From: Flavobacterium litorale
Lineage (GTDB): Bacteria; Bacteroidota; Bacteroidia; Flavobacteriales; Flavobacteriaceae
Direction of reading: 5' to 3'
Length of the DNA: 64,000 bases
NCBI RefSeq assembly: GCF_019613795.1
Contig: NZ_CP080429.1
Span: 1,145,501 to 1,209,500 of the forward strand
The number at the start of each line of letters is the position of its first letter. Within the stretch, counting starts at the first letter, position 1. Below, one piece after another: positions 8,386-17,253 of the stretch. The translations under genes were made by a program, and so were the position numbers. The notes under the pieces are model-generated. The model did not search any database. It had not been told where the DNA came from and saw only the letters and a list, made by a program, of their open reading frames with translations.

Positions 8386-9403
8386 CCCTACCATTTTACT
8401 TTTATATACAGGCGGTACTATTGGTATGGTTAAAGATTTCGAATCTGGAGCATTAAAAGTGTTCAATTTTGATAAATTACTGCAAAACATACCCGAATTA
8501 AAACAACTTGATTGTACTATAACCACCGAATCGTTTGATGAACCTATCGACTCATCCAATGTTACAACAGCAGAATGGTGCAAAATAGCTTCGGTTATAG
8601 AGGAACGTTATAACGATTTTGATGGTTTTGTAATTTTGCACGGTTCCGATACTATGGCATACTCTGCATCAGCATTAAGTTTTATGCTCCAAAACCTCGA
8701 TAAACCTGTTGTATTTACAGGTTCGCAGCTCCCAATAGGCGATTTACGAACTGATGCTAAAGAAAATCTTATTACAGCTATACAAATAGCATCACTCATA
8801 CATAACGGAAAAGCAGTAATACAAGAGGTATGTTTGTACTTTGAATATAAGTTATACCGAGGCAATCGTGCGGTAAAAATTAGTGCTGAGCACTTTAATG
8901 CCTTTACATCACCCAATTATCCTGCTTTAGCAGAATCGGGCGTTAATTTACGCATCAATAAAGATGCATTATTAAAAAAGGATACTAGTAAACCGTTTAA
9001 TGTAGTAAAAGAGTTTAATACCAATGTTGTGCTTATAAGTATATTTCCTGGTATTAGCGAGGAAGTGCTTAATGCTATACTAAACATACCTAGCCTTAAA
9101 GGGGTTGTTTTACGAACCTATGGTGCAGGTAATGCGCCCACTGACATTTATTTTGTATCCATACTGCAACGCGCTATAGAAAGGGGACTACATATTGTAA
9201 ACGTAACCCAATGCTCTAGCGGAAGCGTGAATATGGGACAGTACGAAACCAGTACGCTATTAAAGGAAATAGGAGTAATATCGGGTAAAGATATTACTAC
9301 AGAGGCGGCTATAACCAAATTAATGTATTTATTAGGGCAGGGTGTAGCTGATTACGAATTTAAGGCATTATTTGAGCAATCGTTATTTGGCGAATTGTCT
9401 TAA
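8375..9403 (+). CDS. ansA: L-asparaginase, type I (cytoplasmic)
   Basis: Hydrolyses L-asparagine to aspartate and ammonia. Both active-site signatures are present: the N-terminal YTGGTIGM (nucleophile region T12/T15) and HGSDTMAYSASAL (T93, D92) near residue 90. There is no signal peptide, which fits the cytoplasmic type I enzyme. At 342 residues the length is standard. It overlaps the end of the acyltransferase gene by 11 bp. The gene is followed by tRNA-Ser with its own promoter. The family assignment is firm. Confidence 0.94.
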   Translation: MQNNPTILLLYTGGTIGMVKDFESGALKVFNFDKLLQNIPELKQLDCTITTESFDEPIDSSNVTTAEWCKIASVIEERYNDFDGFVILHGSDTMAYSASALSFMLQNLDKPVVFTGSQLPIGDLRTDAKENLITAIQIASLIHNGKAVIQEVCLYFEYKLYRGNRAVKISAEHFNAFTSPNYPALAESGVNLRINKDALLKKDTSKPFNVVKEFNTNVVLISIFPGISEEVLNAILNIPSLKGVVLRTYGAGNAPTDIYFVSILQRAIERGLHIVNVTQCSSGSVNMGQYETSTLLKEIGVISGKDITTEAAITKLMYLLGQGVADYEFKALFEQSLFGELS

Positions 9404-9430
9404 TAGTTTTCTCAATCCGTTTTTAAATAT

Positions 9431-9438
9431 TACTTTTG
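9431..9438 (+). promoter_or_regulatory. Promoter -7 box for tRNA-Ser
   Basis: TACTTTTG is an exact TAnnTTTG match 15 bp before the mature tRNA 5' end, leaving a leader of only several bases. Confidence 0.6.
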
Positions 9439-9453
9439 CATCCACAATATTTT

Positions 9454-9541
9454 AGAGAGGTGGCCGAGTGGTCGAAGGCGCACGCCTGGAAAGTGTGTAT
9501 GCTCCAAAAGGGCATCGAGGGTTCGAATCCCTTCCTCTCTG
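9454..9541 (+). tRNA. tRNA-Ser (GGA anticodon)
   Basis: Class II tRNA of 88 nt. The acceptor stem AGAGAGG pairs with CCTCTCT and the discriminator base is G9541. The D arm contains GGCCGAGTGGTCGAAGG. The anticodon stem CACGC/GTGTG carries loop CTGGAAA with anticodon GGA at 9488-9490. A long variable arm follows, then a T arm with GGTTCGAATCC. No CCA is encoded. A terminator hairpin follows directly. Confidence 0.97.
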
Positions 9542-9547
9542 CTTAAT

Positions 9548-9589
9548 AAAATCAGTTCTGTTCCAATTTCGGAACAGAACTGATTTTTT
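9548..9589 (+). terminator. Terminator after tRNA-Ser
   Basis: A 17-bp perfect stem (arms 9548-9564 and 9571-9587) with loop AATTTC, ending in a T-run. It lies 6 bp after the tRNA. Confidence 0.9.
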
Positions 9590-9658
9590 ATTTTACTACA
9601 ATTGCAACTTGTTGCATAGTGTTACGATTTATGCTTAGTGATTATTGTATAAAAAAAT

Positions 9659-9682
9659 AAAAGCTGCCATATGGCAGCTTTT
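9659..9682 (-). terminator. Terminator palindrome at the 3' end of the Omp28 gene
   Basis: Perfect 24-nt palindrome with core AGCTGCCATATGGCAGCT flanked by A and T runs, 26 bp after the stop codon of the minus-strand gene. Its symmetry would allow it to work in both directions. Confidence 0.75.
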
Positions 9683-9707
9683 ACAAATAACTAAAAAGTA
9701 TATTTTC

Positions 9708-10763
9708 TTATAGTTGTTCAAACTCTTGATTTTCGTCTGGATGAGCACTTCTCACATTGAGTGCATGGCCATCAGCATCTGTAACAAATGCAACAAACTC
9801 AATATTGTTAGCATTATCTACAATCTCAGGAACACTAATATTAAATGTTTTAGTGTACGTATTAAGTGTTGTAGTTTCACCTCTTGGTATAGCTTCACCC
9901 ATTAATGGGGTAAGTGCCGCTCTCAATACGTGGTTATGCTCGTAATCATACAATGTGTTAGGACCGTTGTAGTAGGTTGTATAGTTGTATTGGTCGTAAA
10001 TAAGACCATTCTCTAATACGTATACTACCAGATTTAAGTCGCTATTAAAATCTTTACCAAACATAACATTTACATCTATTGCTAAGTTGTTACCATCTTT
10101 AGTAGATGAAATAGCCAATCCTAATTTAGGATTTTCACCTTGCGTAAGTCCAATAACTTGGTCAAGGTTGTTTGGCTCTGGATAAAACCATTGTGTTAAG
10201 CGGTTTATTAATCCTTTAGGATATCCAGGTATATTAATAAAGTTTTCTAGTTCGGTAGAGTCAAACGTAAACGGATCATAACTAGCATCGTTAGGGTTTA
10301 AACTCGCTCGGTGTATTGCTACAGCAACCACATTGTCTGTTTGGTTTTTTAGTAAATCGATGCCATACGATACGCGTGGGCAGTAACCACACCATGTACC
10401 CGTATAATCTTCGATAAGTACTCGTTTGTTAAAGTTAATTTCTGAGCCATCATGAAAACGTATCGAAATAGGGTCTGACGTCGTACCAAAGTACTTAGCC
10501 GTTACTTCAAACTCTCCAACTGTTGCAGAGGTAAAGGTATTACCATCTATTTCATTACCATCAACAAGTATGGTAGCATCGGCCGTTAGGTCATTACCAT
10601 CATTGTCCTTTACTGTAAAAGTAACAGTTTCATCAATAATCCTTATTGAGCCATCAGAGCTAAGAATAACTGAGTCGAAAGACTTGAGTATTTCGTATTC
10701 TGATGTACACGATGATAGTAATATACTTACGAAAGCAAAAAATAATAATAAATTCTTTTTCAT
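9708..10763 (-). CDS. Omp28-related lipoprotein with thioredoxin-like domain
   Basis: Lipoprotein signal peptide with lipobox LLSSC (acylated C19). An Ig-like region follows at about residues 25-105, then an Omp28/thioredoxin-like domain starting with VLIEDYTGTWCGYCPR, where C125 and C128 form a CXXC pair. The Omp28 family was first described as an outer-membrane antigen in Porphyromonas. The CXXC pair suggests thiol redox or cysteine-mediated binding in the envelope, which is inferred. It is the last of three minus-strand secreted-protein genes, 35 bp after the preceding one, and probably shares its transcript. Confidence 0.85.
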   Translation of the reverse strand: MKKNLLLFFAFVSILLSSCTSEYEILKSFDSVILSSDGSIRIIDETVTFTVKDNDGNDLTADATILVDGNEIDGNTFTSATVGEFEVTAKYFGTTSDPISIRFHDGSEINFNKRVLIEDYTGTWCGYCPRVSYGIDLLKNQTDNVVAVAIHRASLNPNDASYDPFTFDSTELENFINIPGYPKGLINRLTQWFYPEPNNLDQVIGLTQGENPKLGLAISSTKDGNNLAIDVNVMFGKDFNSDLNLVVYVLENGLIYDQYNYTTYYNGPNTLYDYEHNHVLRAALTPLMGEAIPRGETTTLNTYTKTFNISVPEIVDNANNIEFVAFVTDADGHALNVRSAHPDENQEFEQL

Positions 10764-10797
10764 TGTATCTTCTTTTTTATGCTTCCAAATAGCATTA

Positions 10798-11559
10798 TTA
10801 TTGTTTTACAACTCTAATTTGAGATGTTTTATTGTCTTCTGTAGTAAATCGAGCAATGTATACAGCAGTAGCAAGTGATGATAAATCGATTAGTTGCGTG
10901 CCTGATGTTATTGCTGCATTTTTGATTAATTGCCCACTAGTGTTATAAAATGCTACTGTAGCATTTTGTAGAGCATCAACCTGCATATTGTCTTTAATAA
11001 TAGTACTGTTAAGTGTTATACCTGCGTTTTTAAGTGATTCAAAATCAGTAACACTTGCAGCCGTTGAATCGTACACGTATGTAAATCGCATTAATTCGCC
11101 TGTTTCATTTCCGTCACCATCAACAGTTATTACTGCTATTACGTAGCTTACAGGCATACTATCGTCATCTCCAGCATAAGAGTTTCTAAAGTGGTTGTCA
11201 CCTTCCGTGCTTGCGCCCGGTGCAAGTAATATTCCGCCATCAGGTAAGTTAGTAGGTATTGTAGTACCTTCACTTATTATATTAAAACATTGTGGCTGTA
11301 CACAAAACTGTAGGTTATTGTTTGGTGTATCATTATTAGTAATCGCTACAGCTTTCATTCGCATAGTAATATTTTCTGTAGATGTATTGGTAACTACCAA
11401 ATCCAAATTACCAAGCGAAGAGTCTTCTGCCGTACTAAGCTGGTTAAATGTAACAGTATCGTTATTAGCAATAGTTTCGCCATTACCTGTTACTGTAACT
11501 GTTTGTGCTTGTGTTAGTCCGCAAAGTAATAACCCTGCGATTAATATAATTTTTTTCAT
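10798..11559 (-). CDS. Secreted protein with T9SS type A sorting domain, 253 aa
   Basis: Signal peptide MKKIILIAGLLLCGLTQAQT. A beta-rich cargo region of about 155 residues follows, then a type A sorting domain over roughly the last 75 residues (ATVAFYNTSGQLIKN... ending IRVVKQ). It should be exported by Sec, then moved across the outer membrane by T9SS and anchored or released. The cargo contains two cysteines (FCVQPQCF) but no recognisable enzymatic motif. It lies between two thioredoxin-fold secreted proteins. Function is unknown. Confidence 0.82.
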   Translation of the reverse strand: MKKIILIAGLLLCGLTQAQTVTVTGNGETIANNDTVTFNQLSTAEDSSLGNLDLVVTNTSTENITMRMKAVAITNNDTPNNNLQFCVQPQCFNIISEGTTIPTNLPDGGILLAPGASTEGDNHFRNSYAGDDDSMPVSYVIAVITVDGDGNETGELMRFTYVYDSTAASVTDFESLKNAGITLNSTIIKDNMQVDALQNATVAFYNTSGQLIKNAAITSGTQLIDLSSLATAVYIARFTTEDNKTSQIRVVKQ

Positions 11560-11593
11560 AATTTTTTTGTTACGTTGTTAATAGTATTTAAGT

Positions 11594-11640
11594 AAAAAGG
11601 CTATCGAGAATAATTTTGGTTATCCCCGATAGCTTTTTTG
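11594..11640 (-). terminator. Terminator after the T9SS redoxin gene
   Basis: Arms GCTATCG (11600-11606) and CGATAGC (11627-11633) with a 20-nt loop, flanked by A and T runs. It is placed 27 bp beyond the stop of the minus-strand gene that ends at 11667. Confidence 0.65.
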
Positions 11641-11666
11641 TATGCTGTAAAACTAATAAATCTAAA

Positions 11667-13130
11667 TTATTTGATAACTAGTTTTTCTGTTCTTTCTGCA
11701 GTAGCACCTACTATTTTAGCAATGTACATGCCTGATTGTAGGTTGCTAAGGTTCATAACGTCACCGTTATTAATTTCTTTAGCACTGTATACAACCTTAC
11801 CCGTTAAATCCATAACAGTAACTGCAATTGTTTCTTGCGTTTCGAAGTTGAATATACCGTTTGATGGATTTGGATATACTGAAAATCTTGAAGTTTCGAT
11901 AGCTGGAGTAGATAATACACCATTAGTAGTAAATGCAGCTCCAAATTTAACTTCAGTTCCAAAATTCCTTACAAGGTAGCTAGCCACTACTTCTCCACCA
12001 GAAACAATTTCGATACCATTTTGGTTGGTACTTAAACTCCATCCATCTCCATAAGAATCGTACATATTAATTTCGTAACAGTCTGAAGTTCCTTCTGGAA
12101 CATTAACAGTATACATTTTTACTGTATTTGCATCAGGTCCACCAGCACCAGCAGTACCAGGTCCTGCTTGGTAAGGTCCGCCACTAGCAACAATATCACC
12201 ATTACTGTCTTTTACATCCCATGTTATCTCAGCTGGGTAGTTATCAGTATATACGTGTATACCAAAGTTATTATCTGTAGGTGGAGCTGCCACAACACTT
12301 AGGTTATTTACTGCAAGCTCTGCTACACTTGGAGTACTACCGTTAATTTGATTAAGCTCTACAGTGTACTCTTTATTAGAATCAAGCTCTACACCTTCGA
12401 ATGATAAATTTGCCGATGCAAAAGTAGCAAGGTTTATGTTAAAAGTTTCTGTAGCAACTACATTACCATCATAGTTAAGCGAAACTTCAGCATTTGTAAT
12501 AGTTTCATTACCGTAGTTTTTAACTTCAACATCAAAGTTACTTGTACTTACAACATCACAAATACCCACAGTACTTTCTTTTATTTCTGCGTGCTTATCC
12601 AAACCATTAACAGGACTACATTGGTTAATGTCTGCCATTAATGTAGCTGCTGTGGTAGTATTAAGTATACTCATTTCATATACTAAACCATTAGGGCAAA
12701 TTCTGTATAATGTTGGAAAGTATGCAATACTATATTGGTTTGATATAGTTGCACTATCAATAATAGGATATGAAGTTCCTGTAACCCAGTCTCCTTGACT
12801 AGAATCAGTTTCTCCATTAAGATCTGCCATTCCTGTACTACCATCACCTTCAACAAATAGTACTACAATTTCGTCAGAACCTGCTGGTCCATACGCTTTG
12901 TGTAAATCATCAAGTACATGTTTGGAATGAAAACCCCAACACGGTCCACACCATGTAGCAGATACATCCATAATTACCGTTTTACCTTGGTCAAGATAAG
13001 TCTGTAAATGGTGCTCAACACCGTTAATGTCTGTAGCTGTAAAATCAGGAGCTTGGCTTCCTGAAGCTAGCTGTGCGTTAGCCGAAAAACCTGCAAGTGC
13101 AAGTATTCCTAAAAGTAATCTTTTTTTCAT
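11667..13130 (-). CDS. T9SS-targeted protein with thioredoxin/TlpA-like domain
   Basis: 487 residues. Signal peptide to about residue 20 (GFSANAQ). A redoxin/AhpC-TSA-like domain at about 22-175 carries SATWCGPCWGF (C61, C64), the canonical WCGPC motif. A beta-sandwich region with CARDB-like character spans about 190-410. A C-terminal type A sorting domain (SVYPNPSNGIFNFET...EKLVIK) covers the last 75 residues. An active-looking thioredoxin motif on a T9SS cargo predicts a disulfide oxidoreductase on the cell surface or outside the cell. It is divergent from another TlpA gene. Confidence 0.88.
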   Translation of the reverse strand: MKKRLLLGILALAGFSANAQLASGSQAPDFTATDINGVEHHLQTYLDQGKTVIMDVSATWCGPCWGFHSKHVLDDLHKAYGPAGSDEIVVLFVEGDGSTGMADLNGETDSSQGDWVTGTSYPIIDSATISNQYSIAYFPTLYRICPNGLVYEMSILNTTTAATLMADINQCSPVNGLDKHAEIKESTVGICDVVSTSNFDVEVKNYGNETITNAEVSLNYDGNVVATETFNINLATFASANLSFEGVELDSNKEYTVELNQINGSTPSVAELAVNNLSVVAAPPTDNNFGIHVYTDNYPAEITWDVKDSNGDIVASGGPYQAGPGTAGAGGPDANTVKMYTVNVPEGTSDCYEINMYDSYGDGWSLSTNQNGIEIVSGGEVVASYLVRNFGTEVKFGAAFTTNGVLSTPAIETSRFSVYPNPSNGIFNFETQETIAVTVMDLTGKVVYSAKEINNGDVMNLSNLQSGMYIAKIVGATAERTEKLVIK

Positions 13131-13449
13131 GTCGTTCCCTTTTAAAAAATTAGTTCTATTTTTATTATAACAATAATTCTCTTTTCCTGTTGTTTTTTAA
13201 CAAAAAAAAAGAGTAATTGAAAATTTTATCCGAAAGTATATAAAAAAAGTATATGTCCAAAACATATTGCGAATTTTTTTATGCTAAAATTTTCATTTCC
13301 TTAACAAAAATCCCATTTTACTACAATATATGCGTGTTATAACGGTTATAAATTATTTCTTTTTTATTCTATTTAAAAAAATTAACGGATACTGTCAAAA
13401 AAATTTTTAATATTTGCGATGGAAACAACTCATAATATAATTTAACAAG
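13131..13449. other. Divergent AT-rich intergenic region
   Basis: About 320 bp between two divergently transcribed thioredoxin-fold genes. It contains long A and T runs and no open frame or RNA gene that I can support. A near-consensus -7 box, AATATTTG (13412-13419, one base off TAnnTTTG), lies 31 bp before the ATG at 13450. A shared regulatory region is plausible. Confidence 0.4.
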
Positions 13450-13926
13450 ATGAAAAATTTATTCTTACTATTTTTATTAGTTACTTTTTCTGCAAGCGCA
13501 CAAAAAGCCATGCCGAGTGTATCACTTAAATCGGTAAACAATAAAAGGTACAACGTAAAAAACGACTTTAATAAGAAAGACAAAATATACGTCTTTGCAT
13601 TTTGGGCTACTTGGTGCGCCCCTTGTATAAACGAATTGGATGCTATAAAAGAGCATTATTCAGAATGGTCTGAAGAAATTGATATGGAAGTTGTAGCAGT
13701 TTCTATAGACGATACCCGTACACAAAAAAGAGTAAAACCATTACTTAATGGTAAAAACTGGCCTTACACTATATTATTAGATACCAATCAGGATCTTAAA
13801 AGAGCACTATCTATTGTAAACGTTCCTTACACAATAGTAGTTAAAAACAAAAAAGTAGTTTATATACACAATGGCTATAGCCAAGGTGCAGAAAAAGAAC
13901 TATATAATAAACTGAAGGAACTATAG
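13450..13926 (+). CDS. TlpA-like thioredoxin-fold periplasmic protein
   Basis: 158 residues. Signal peptide MKNLFLLFLLVTFSASAQ, then one thioredoxin/TlpA-like domain with FWATWCAPCI (C56, C59) and the cis-proline segment NVPYTIV near residue 135. TlpA-like proteins reduce or oxidise disulfides in the periplasm. The stop TAG is followed at once by the ATG of the barrel gene, so the two are translationally coupled and their products probably work in the same envelope process. Confidence 0.9.
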   Translation: MKNLFLLFLLVTFSASAQKAMPSVSLKSVNNKRYNVKNDFNKKDKIYVFAFWATWCAPCINELDAIKEHYSEWSEEIDMEVVAVSIDDTRTQKRVKPLLNGKNWPYTILLDTNQDLKRALSIVNVPYTIVVKNKKVVYIHNGYSQGAEKELYNKLKEL

Positions 13927-15612
13927 ATGATGAAAAAATTACTTTTTTTACTGTTGCCATTGGCTACAGTATCCCTCTATGCCCAAGAAGAAGAGAAAGA
14001 GGAGGTAAGAGTGTATGGTGGTTTTGAATCGAATATACAATGGTATTTAAACGATAGTGGTAGGGGAATAGAGCAACCTGTTACTCCTATACGATCTAAC
14101 AACTACTTTTTAATAAACTACCAGTACAGTAATTTCACTGCAGGTTTCCAAATTGAAGCCTATGAAGATAATGCACTACTAAATTACAACCCTGGCTTTA
14201 AAGGCGGAGGTGTGGGTACATACTACCTTAACTATGCAAATGAAAAGCTAGATGTTACTGCGGGGTATTTTTACGAACAATTTGGTAGCGGTTTACTACT
14301 GCGCGCATGGGAAGACCGTGCTTTGGGTATAAATACAGCATTACGTGGTGGTAGAGTACTTTTTAGACCAACTGACGATGTAAGGCTTACTGCGCTATTT
14401 GGGCAGCAGCGTACAGGTTTTGATGTTGCTAACGGAAGAATATACGGGTTCAATTCGGATATTAATCTAACAAATCTATTCAAGTTTGAGCAATCCGACC
14501 TATCGCTTGGTTTTAGTTATGTAGGGCGATACGAAAAAGTAACAATTCCTGACCCGAATTTTGATGAACTTACCAATGCCTTTGCAGGACGTATTAACTT
14601 TATATACGACTCGTTTTACTTTTCGGGAGAATATAACTACAAGCAAGAAGATGCCGTACTAGATGTGCAAAACCGTATTAATAACGATTTTGTAAAACCA
14701 GGTAATGCAATACTGCTTAATTTTGGTTATACCGATATTGGTTTGGGTATAGATGCAACGTTTAGAAGAATGGAAAACATGAGTTTCCTTTCGGAAAGAG
14801 AGCCTACGTTTGTAGATGCAACGTCTTCCAGCCTTAACTTTAACGATAAGGTGCTTAACTTTGTACCTGCACTAACCAAACAGCACCACTCTAACCTTGC
14901 TAATATTTACGTTTTTCAAGCACAAGGTAAGGTAGATTTTATTGACCTTTCGATAATGAAAGCTGGTGAAACGGGTGGACAGATTGATATTTTTTACGAA
15001 TTTCCTAAAGAAAGTACCTTTGGCGGTAAATATGGTACCAAAGTAGCACTAAATGCCTCTAGCTGGTACAACCTGCCAGGAAGTTACCGATTTACACCTG
15101 CAGAGTATGAAACTGACTTTTTTGGTGTAGGAGAAAAGTATTTTTCGGATTATAATATCGAAATTAAAAAACGACTTTCAGAAACATGGTTAGCAAACTT
15201 CTATTACGTTAACCAATACTATAACACATTATGGTTGCAAGGTGGCGAAGCTGTAAATTCCAACATTGTAACAGGAGAAGTAGTATATAATTTTGATACC
15301 ACTAAATCCGTACGTGTAGAAGGAGAACACATGTGGGCAGATGCCGATATGAAAAACTGGGCAGGTGCTACAGTAGAGCTAAACCTTAACGATAAATACT
15401 CATTCTATTTTTGGGATATATATAACTATGGTAATGATAATAGCGAAGACCAAACCCATTATTATAACTTTGGAGGTGCATACCGCCATGGCGCAACACG
15501 TTTAGCCCTAAACTATGGTAGGCAGCGTGGCGGACTTGTTTGTGTTGGTGGTGTATGCCGTTTTGTACCAGAGAGTACAGGGTTTACACTAACATTAAGC
15601 ACAGCATTTTAA
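13927..15612 (+). CDS. Outer-membrane protein, DUF6029-like, 561 aa
   Basis: Signal peptide (MMKKLLFLLLPLATVSLYAQ). A long series of amphipathic strands rich in Tyr, Phe, Asn and Gly follows, ending LSTAF. The final phenylalanine suggests an outer-membrane beta-barrel. The N-terminal section (VRVYGGFESNIQWY) resembles proteins annotated DUF6029 in flavobacteria, recalled from memory. No enzymatic motif is visible. It is directly coupled to the upstream TlpA-like gene with no intergenic base, so its folding or function may depend on thiol chemistry. Confidence 0.82.
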   Translation: MMKKLLFLLLPLATVSLYAQEEEKEEVRVYGGFESNIQWYLNDSGRGIEQPVTPIRSNNYFLINYQYSNFTAGFQIEAYEDNALLNYNPGFKGGGVGTYYLNYANEKLDVTAGYFYEQFGSGLLLRAWEDRALGINTALRGGRVLFRPTDDVRLTALFGQQRTGFDVANGRIYGFNSDINLTNLFKFEQSDLSLGFSYVGRYEKVTIPDPNFDELTNAFAGRINFIYDSFYFSGEYNYKQEDAVLDVQNRINNDFVKPGNAILLNFGYTDIGLGIDATFRRMENMSFLSEREPTFVDATSSSLNFNDKVLNFVPALTKQHHSNLANIYVFQAQGKVDFIDLSIMKAGETGGQIDIFYEFPKESTFGGKYGTKVALNASSWYNLPGSYRFTPAEYETDFFGVGEKYFSDYNIEIKKRLSETWLANFYYVNQYYNTLWLQGGEAVNSNIVTGEVVYNFDTTKSVRVEGEHMWADADMKNWAGATVELNLNDKYSFYFWDIYNYGNDNSEDQTHYYNFGGAYRHGATRLALNYGRQRGGLVCVGGVCRFVPESTGFTLTLSTAF

Positions 15613-15640
15613 AAACAGGAACTAACCATTCACCAATAAT

Positions 15641-15674
15641 AAGCCCTCTTTGCTTTTAAGCATTGGGGGCTTTG
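15641..15674 (+). terminator. Probable terminator after the DUF6029-like gene
   Basis: AAGCCCTC pairs with GGGGGCTT (one mismatch) around a loop of about 16 nt and is followed by TTGTTATTT. It is a moderate-strength hairpin 28 bp after the stop. Confidence 0.6.
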
Positions 15675-15746
15675 TTATTTATTACTGTTTATAACGTGTA
15701 CTTTTTCGTAAAAAACATATATTTTTATTTCCAAAAGTAAAAGCAA

Positions 15747-16721
15747 ATGGATACAGTTATTAAGTGGGGTATAATTGGCTGTGGTAGCGTTACCGAGCGT
15801 AAAAGTGGTCCTGCCTACGCCAAAACGTCTGGTTTTAAACTACAAGCCGTAATGCGACGTAATTTAGAGAAAGCAGCCGATTATGCTGCACGCCATAACG
15901 TACCTACCTATTATAACGATGCCGATGCGTTAATAAACGACCCAGCGGTAGATGCGATATACATAGCCACACCACCCGATACCCATGCTTACTATGCCCT
16001 AAAAGTAGCCCAAGCAGGCAAACCCTGCTGTATAGAAAAACCTATGGCATCCAAGTACAGCGATTGCGTTGCTATTTGCAATGCTTTTGAGGCTAAAAAT
16101 TTACCCCTATTTGTAGCGTATTACCGTAGGTCGTTACCCCGATTTAAGCAAGTACACCATTGGATTGCTAATGGTAGTATTGGGCAACCCCGCCATATAA
16201 ATTGGTTGCTAACCAGAACACCCTCGCCCATAGATGTATCAGATAATTACAATTGGCGTACTGATGCCAAAATTGCCGAAGGAGGGTATTTTGATGATTT
16301 AGCAAGCCATGGCTTGGATTTGTTTATTCAGTTGTTAGGCAACATAACAAGTGCGAAAGGCATAACCCTAAACCAACAAGGGTTGTATACTGCTAAAGAT
16401 GCCATTGTAGGTTGTTGGTTACACAATACAGGAGTAACAGGCTCGGCTACATGGAATTTTGGTAGCAATACCCGAGAGGATACTGTTACCATACACGGTA
16501 GTGAAGGAAAAATTGATTTTTCCGTTTTCTTGGAAGAACCGCTTGTTCTTACCAATAGCCAAGGCAGGCAGGAAGTATATATTGATAATCCCGAACATAT
16601 CCAGTTGTACCACGCACAAAATATGCGAGAGCACTTGCTGGGCAATAAAAAACACCCGTCAACAGGTGTAACGGGTGCTCATACCTCGTGGGTATTAAAT
16701 AAAATTTTGGGTACGCTATAG
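15747..16721 (+). CDS. Gfo/Idh/MocA-family oxidoreductase
   Basis: NAD(P)-dependent dehydrogenase. The N-terminal Rossmann fold carries WGIIGCGSVTE (glycines 8, 11, 13). ATPPDTH near residue 75 and the family hallmark CIEKP (E97, K98, P99) lead into the C-terminal alpha/beta catalytic domain. At 324 residues it is full length. The family oxidises sugars, inositols or similar polyols; this substrate cannot be deduced. It is a single gene, convergent with the hibernation factor gene 10 bp downstream, with no terminator between them. Confidence 0.9.
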   Translation: MDTVIKWGIIGCGSVTERKSGPAYAKTSGFKLQAVMRRNLEKAADYAARHNVPTYYNDADALINDPAVDAIYIATPPDTHAYYALKVAQAGKPCCIEKPMASKYSDCVAICNAFEAKNLPLFVAYYRRSLPRFKQVHHWIANGSIGQPRHINWLLTRTPSPIDVSDNYNWRTDAKIAEGGYFDDLASHGLDLFIQLLGNITSAKGITLNQQGLYTAKDAIVGCWLHNTGVTGSATWNFGSNTREDTVTIHGSEGKIDFSVFLEEPLVLTNSQGRQEVYIDNPEHIQLYHAQNMREHLLGNKKHPSTGVTGAHTSWVLNKILGTL

Positions 16722-16731
16722 CCCAATTATT

Positions 16732-17049
16732 TTAGTGGTGTGCGCTTAGCTTACCAAAGGTACGCTCTAAAGCACTTTTTATTTTGTTTGTTGCGCCACT
16801 TACCGCTCTTTCTATCGTATTAGCATGGTCTACTACCCCAATCGGTTTTAAACCTGCTATACGGGCTTCTATGCTGCAACGTTTGTCGTTTTCGCCACCT
16901 TTAGTACTATTCTCATCGCCCAAGTGTACTTCTAGGCGTGTAACTTTATCTTCGTATTTCTTTAAAGCAGTTTGTAATTGTTCCGTAAAATATTCCTCCA
17001 GTCTTTGGTGACCTTCAATGTTGTTGTCTGTATTAATTTGTACTAACAT
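16732..17049 (-). CDS. HPF/RaiA-type ribosome hibernation factor
   Basis: 105-residue HPF/RaiA (sigma-54 modulation protein) domain (MLVQINTDNNIEGHQRLEEY... to RTFGKLSAHH). Proteins of this family bind the 30S subunit near the A and P sites and promote ribosome dimerisation or inactivation during stress. The short form lacks the C-terminal dimerisation domain of long HPF. ATG 17049 is chosen over the longer frame from 17118 because a consensus promoter box sits at 17075-17082, inside that extension. Confidence 0.87.
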   Translation of the reverse strand: MLVQINTDNNIEGHQRLEEYFTEQLQTALKKYEDKVTRLEVHLGDENSTKGGENDKRCSIEARIAGLKPIGVVDHANTIERAVSGATNKIKSALERTFGKLSAHH

Positions 17050-17074
17050 AGTTTTATTAATTAAGTTATATACA

Positions 17075-17082
17075 CAAATATA
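17075..17082 (-). promoter_or_regulatory. Promoter -7 box for the HPF gene
   Basis: On the minus strand this reads TATATTTG, an exact TAnnTTTG match 25 bp upstream of ATG 17049. Confidence 0.6.
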
Positions 17083-17217
17083 GTAACAAAAAATTATGCG
17101 CTGTGTGATATTAATCATACTTAACGTAACATTAAGTATTTATTATAAAAGTGTTTTGGACGCTGTTGTAATATGTTAATGTAATCTTTAATTATTGTGA
17201 TGCAGCACTTGGAATTT

Positions 17218-17225
17218 TAACTTTG
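17218..17225 (+). promoter_or_regulatory. Promoter -7 box for the MscS gene
   Basis: TAACTTTG, an exact TAnnTTTG match, 28 bp before ATG 17254. Confidence 0.55.
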
Positions 17226-17253
17226 CACTTTAACCTGTAAAGCAATAACGTAT

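Noticed and set aside
16640..16680. Hairpin-like ACACCCGT...ACGGGTG at the end of the oxidoreductase gene
   Set aside because: It is inside the coding sequence, is not followed by T residues, and gives no sign of regulation.
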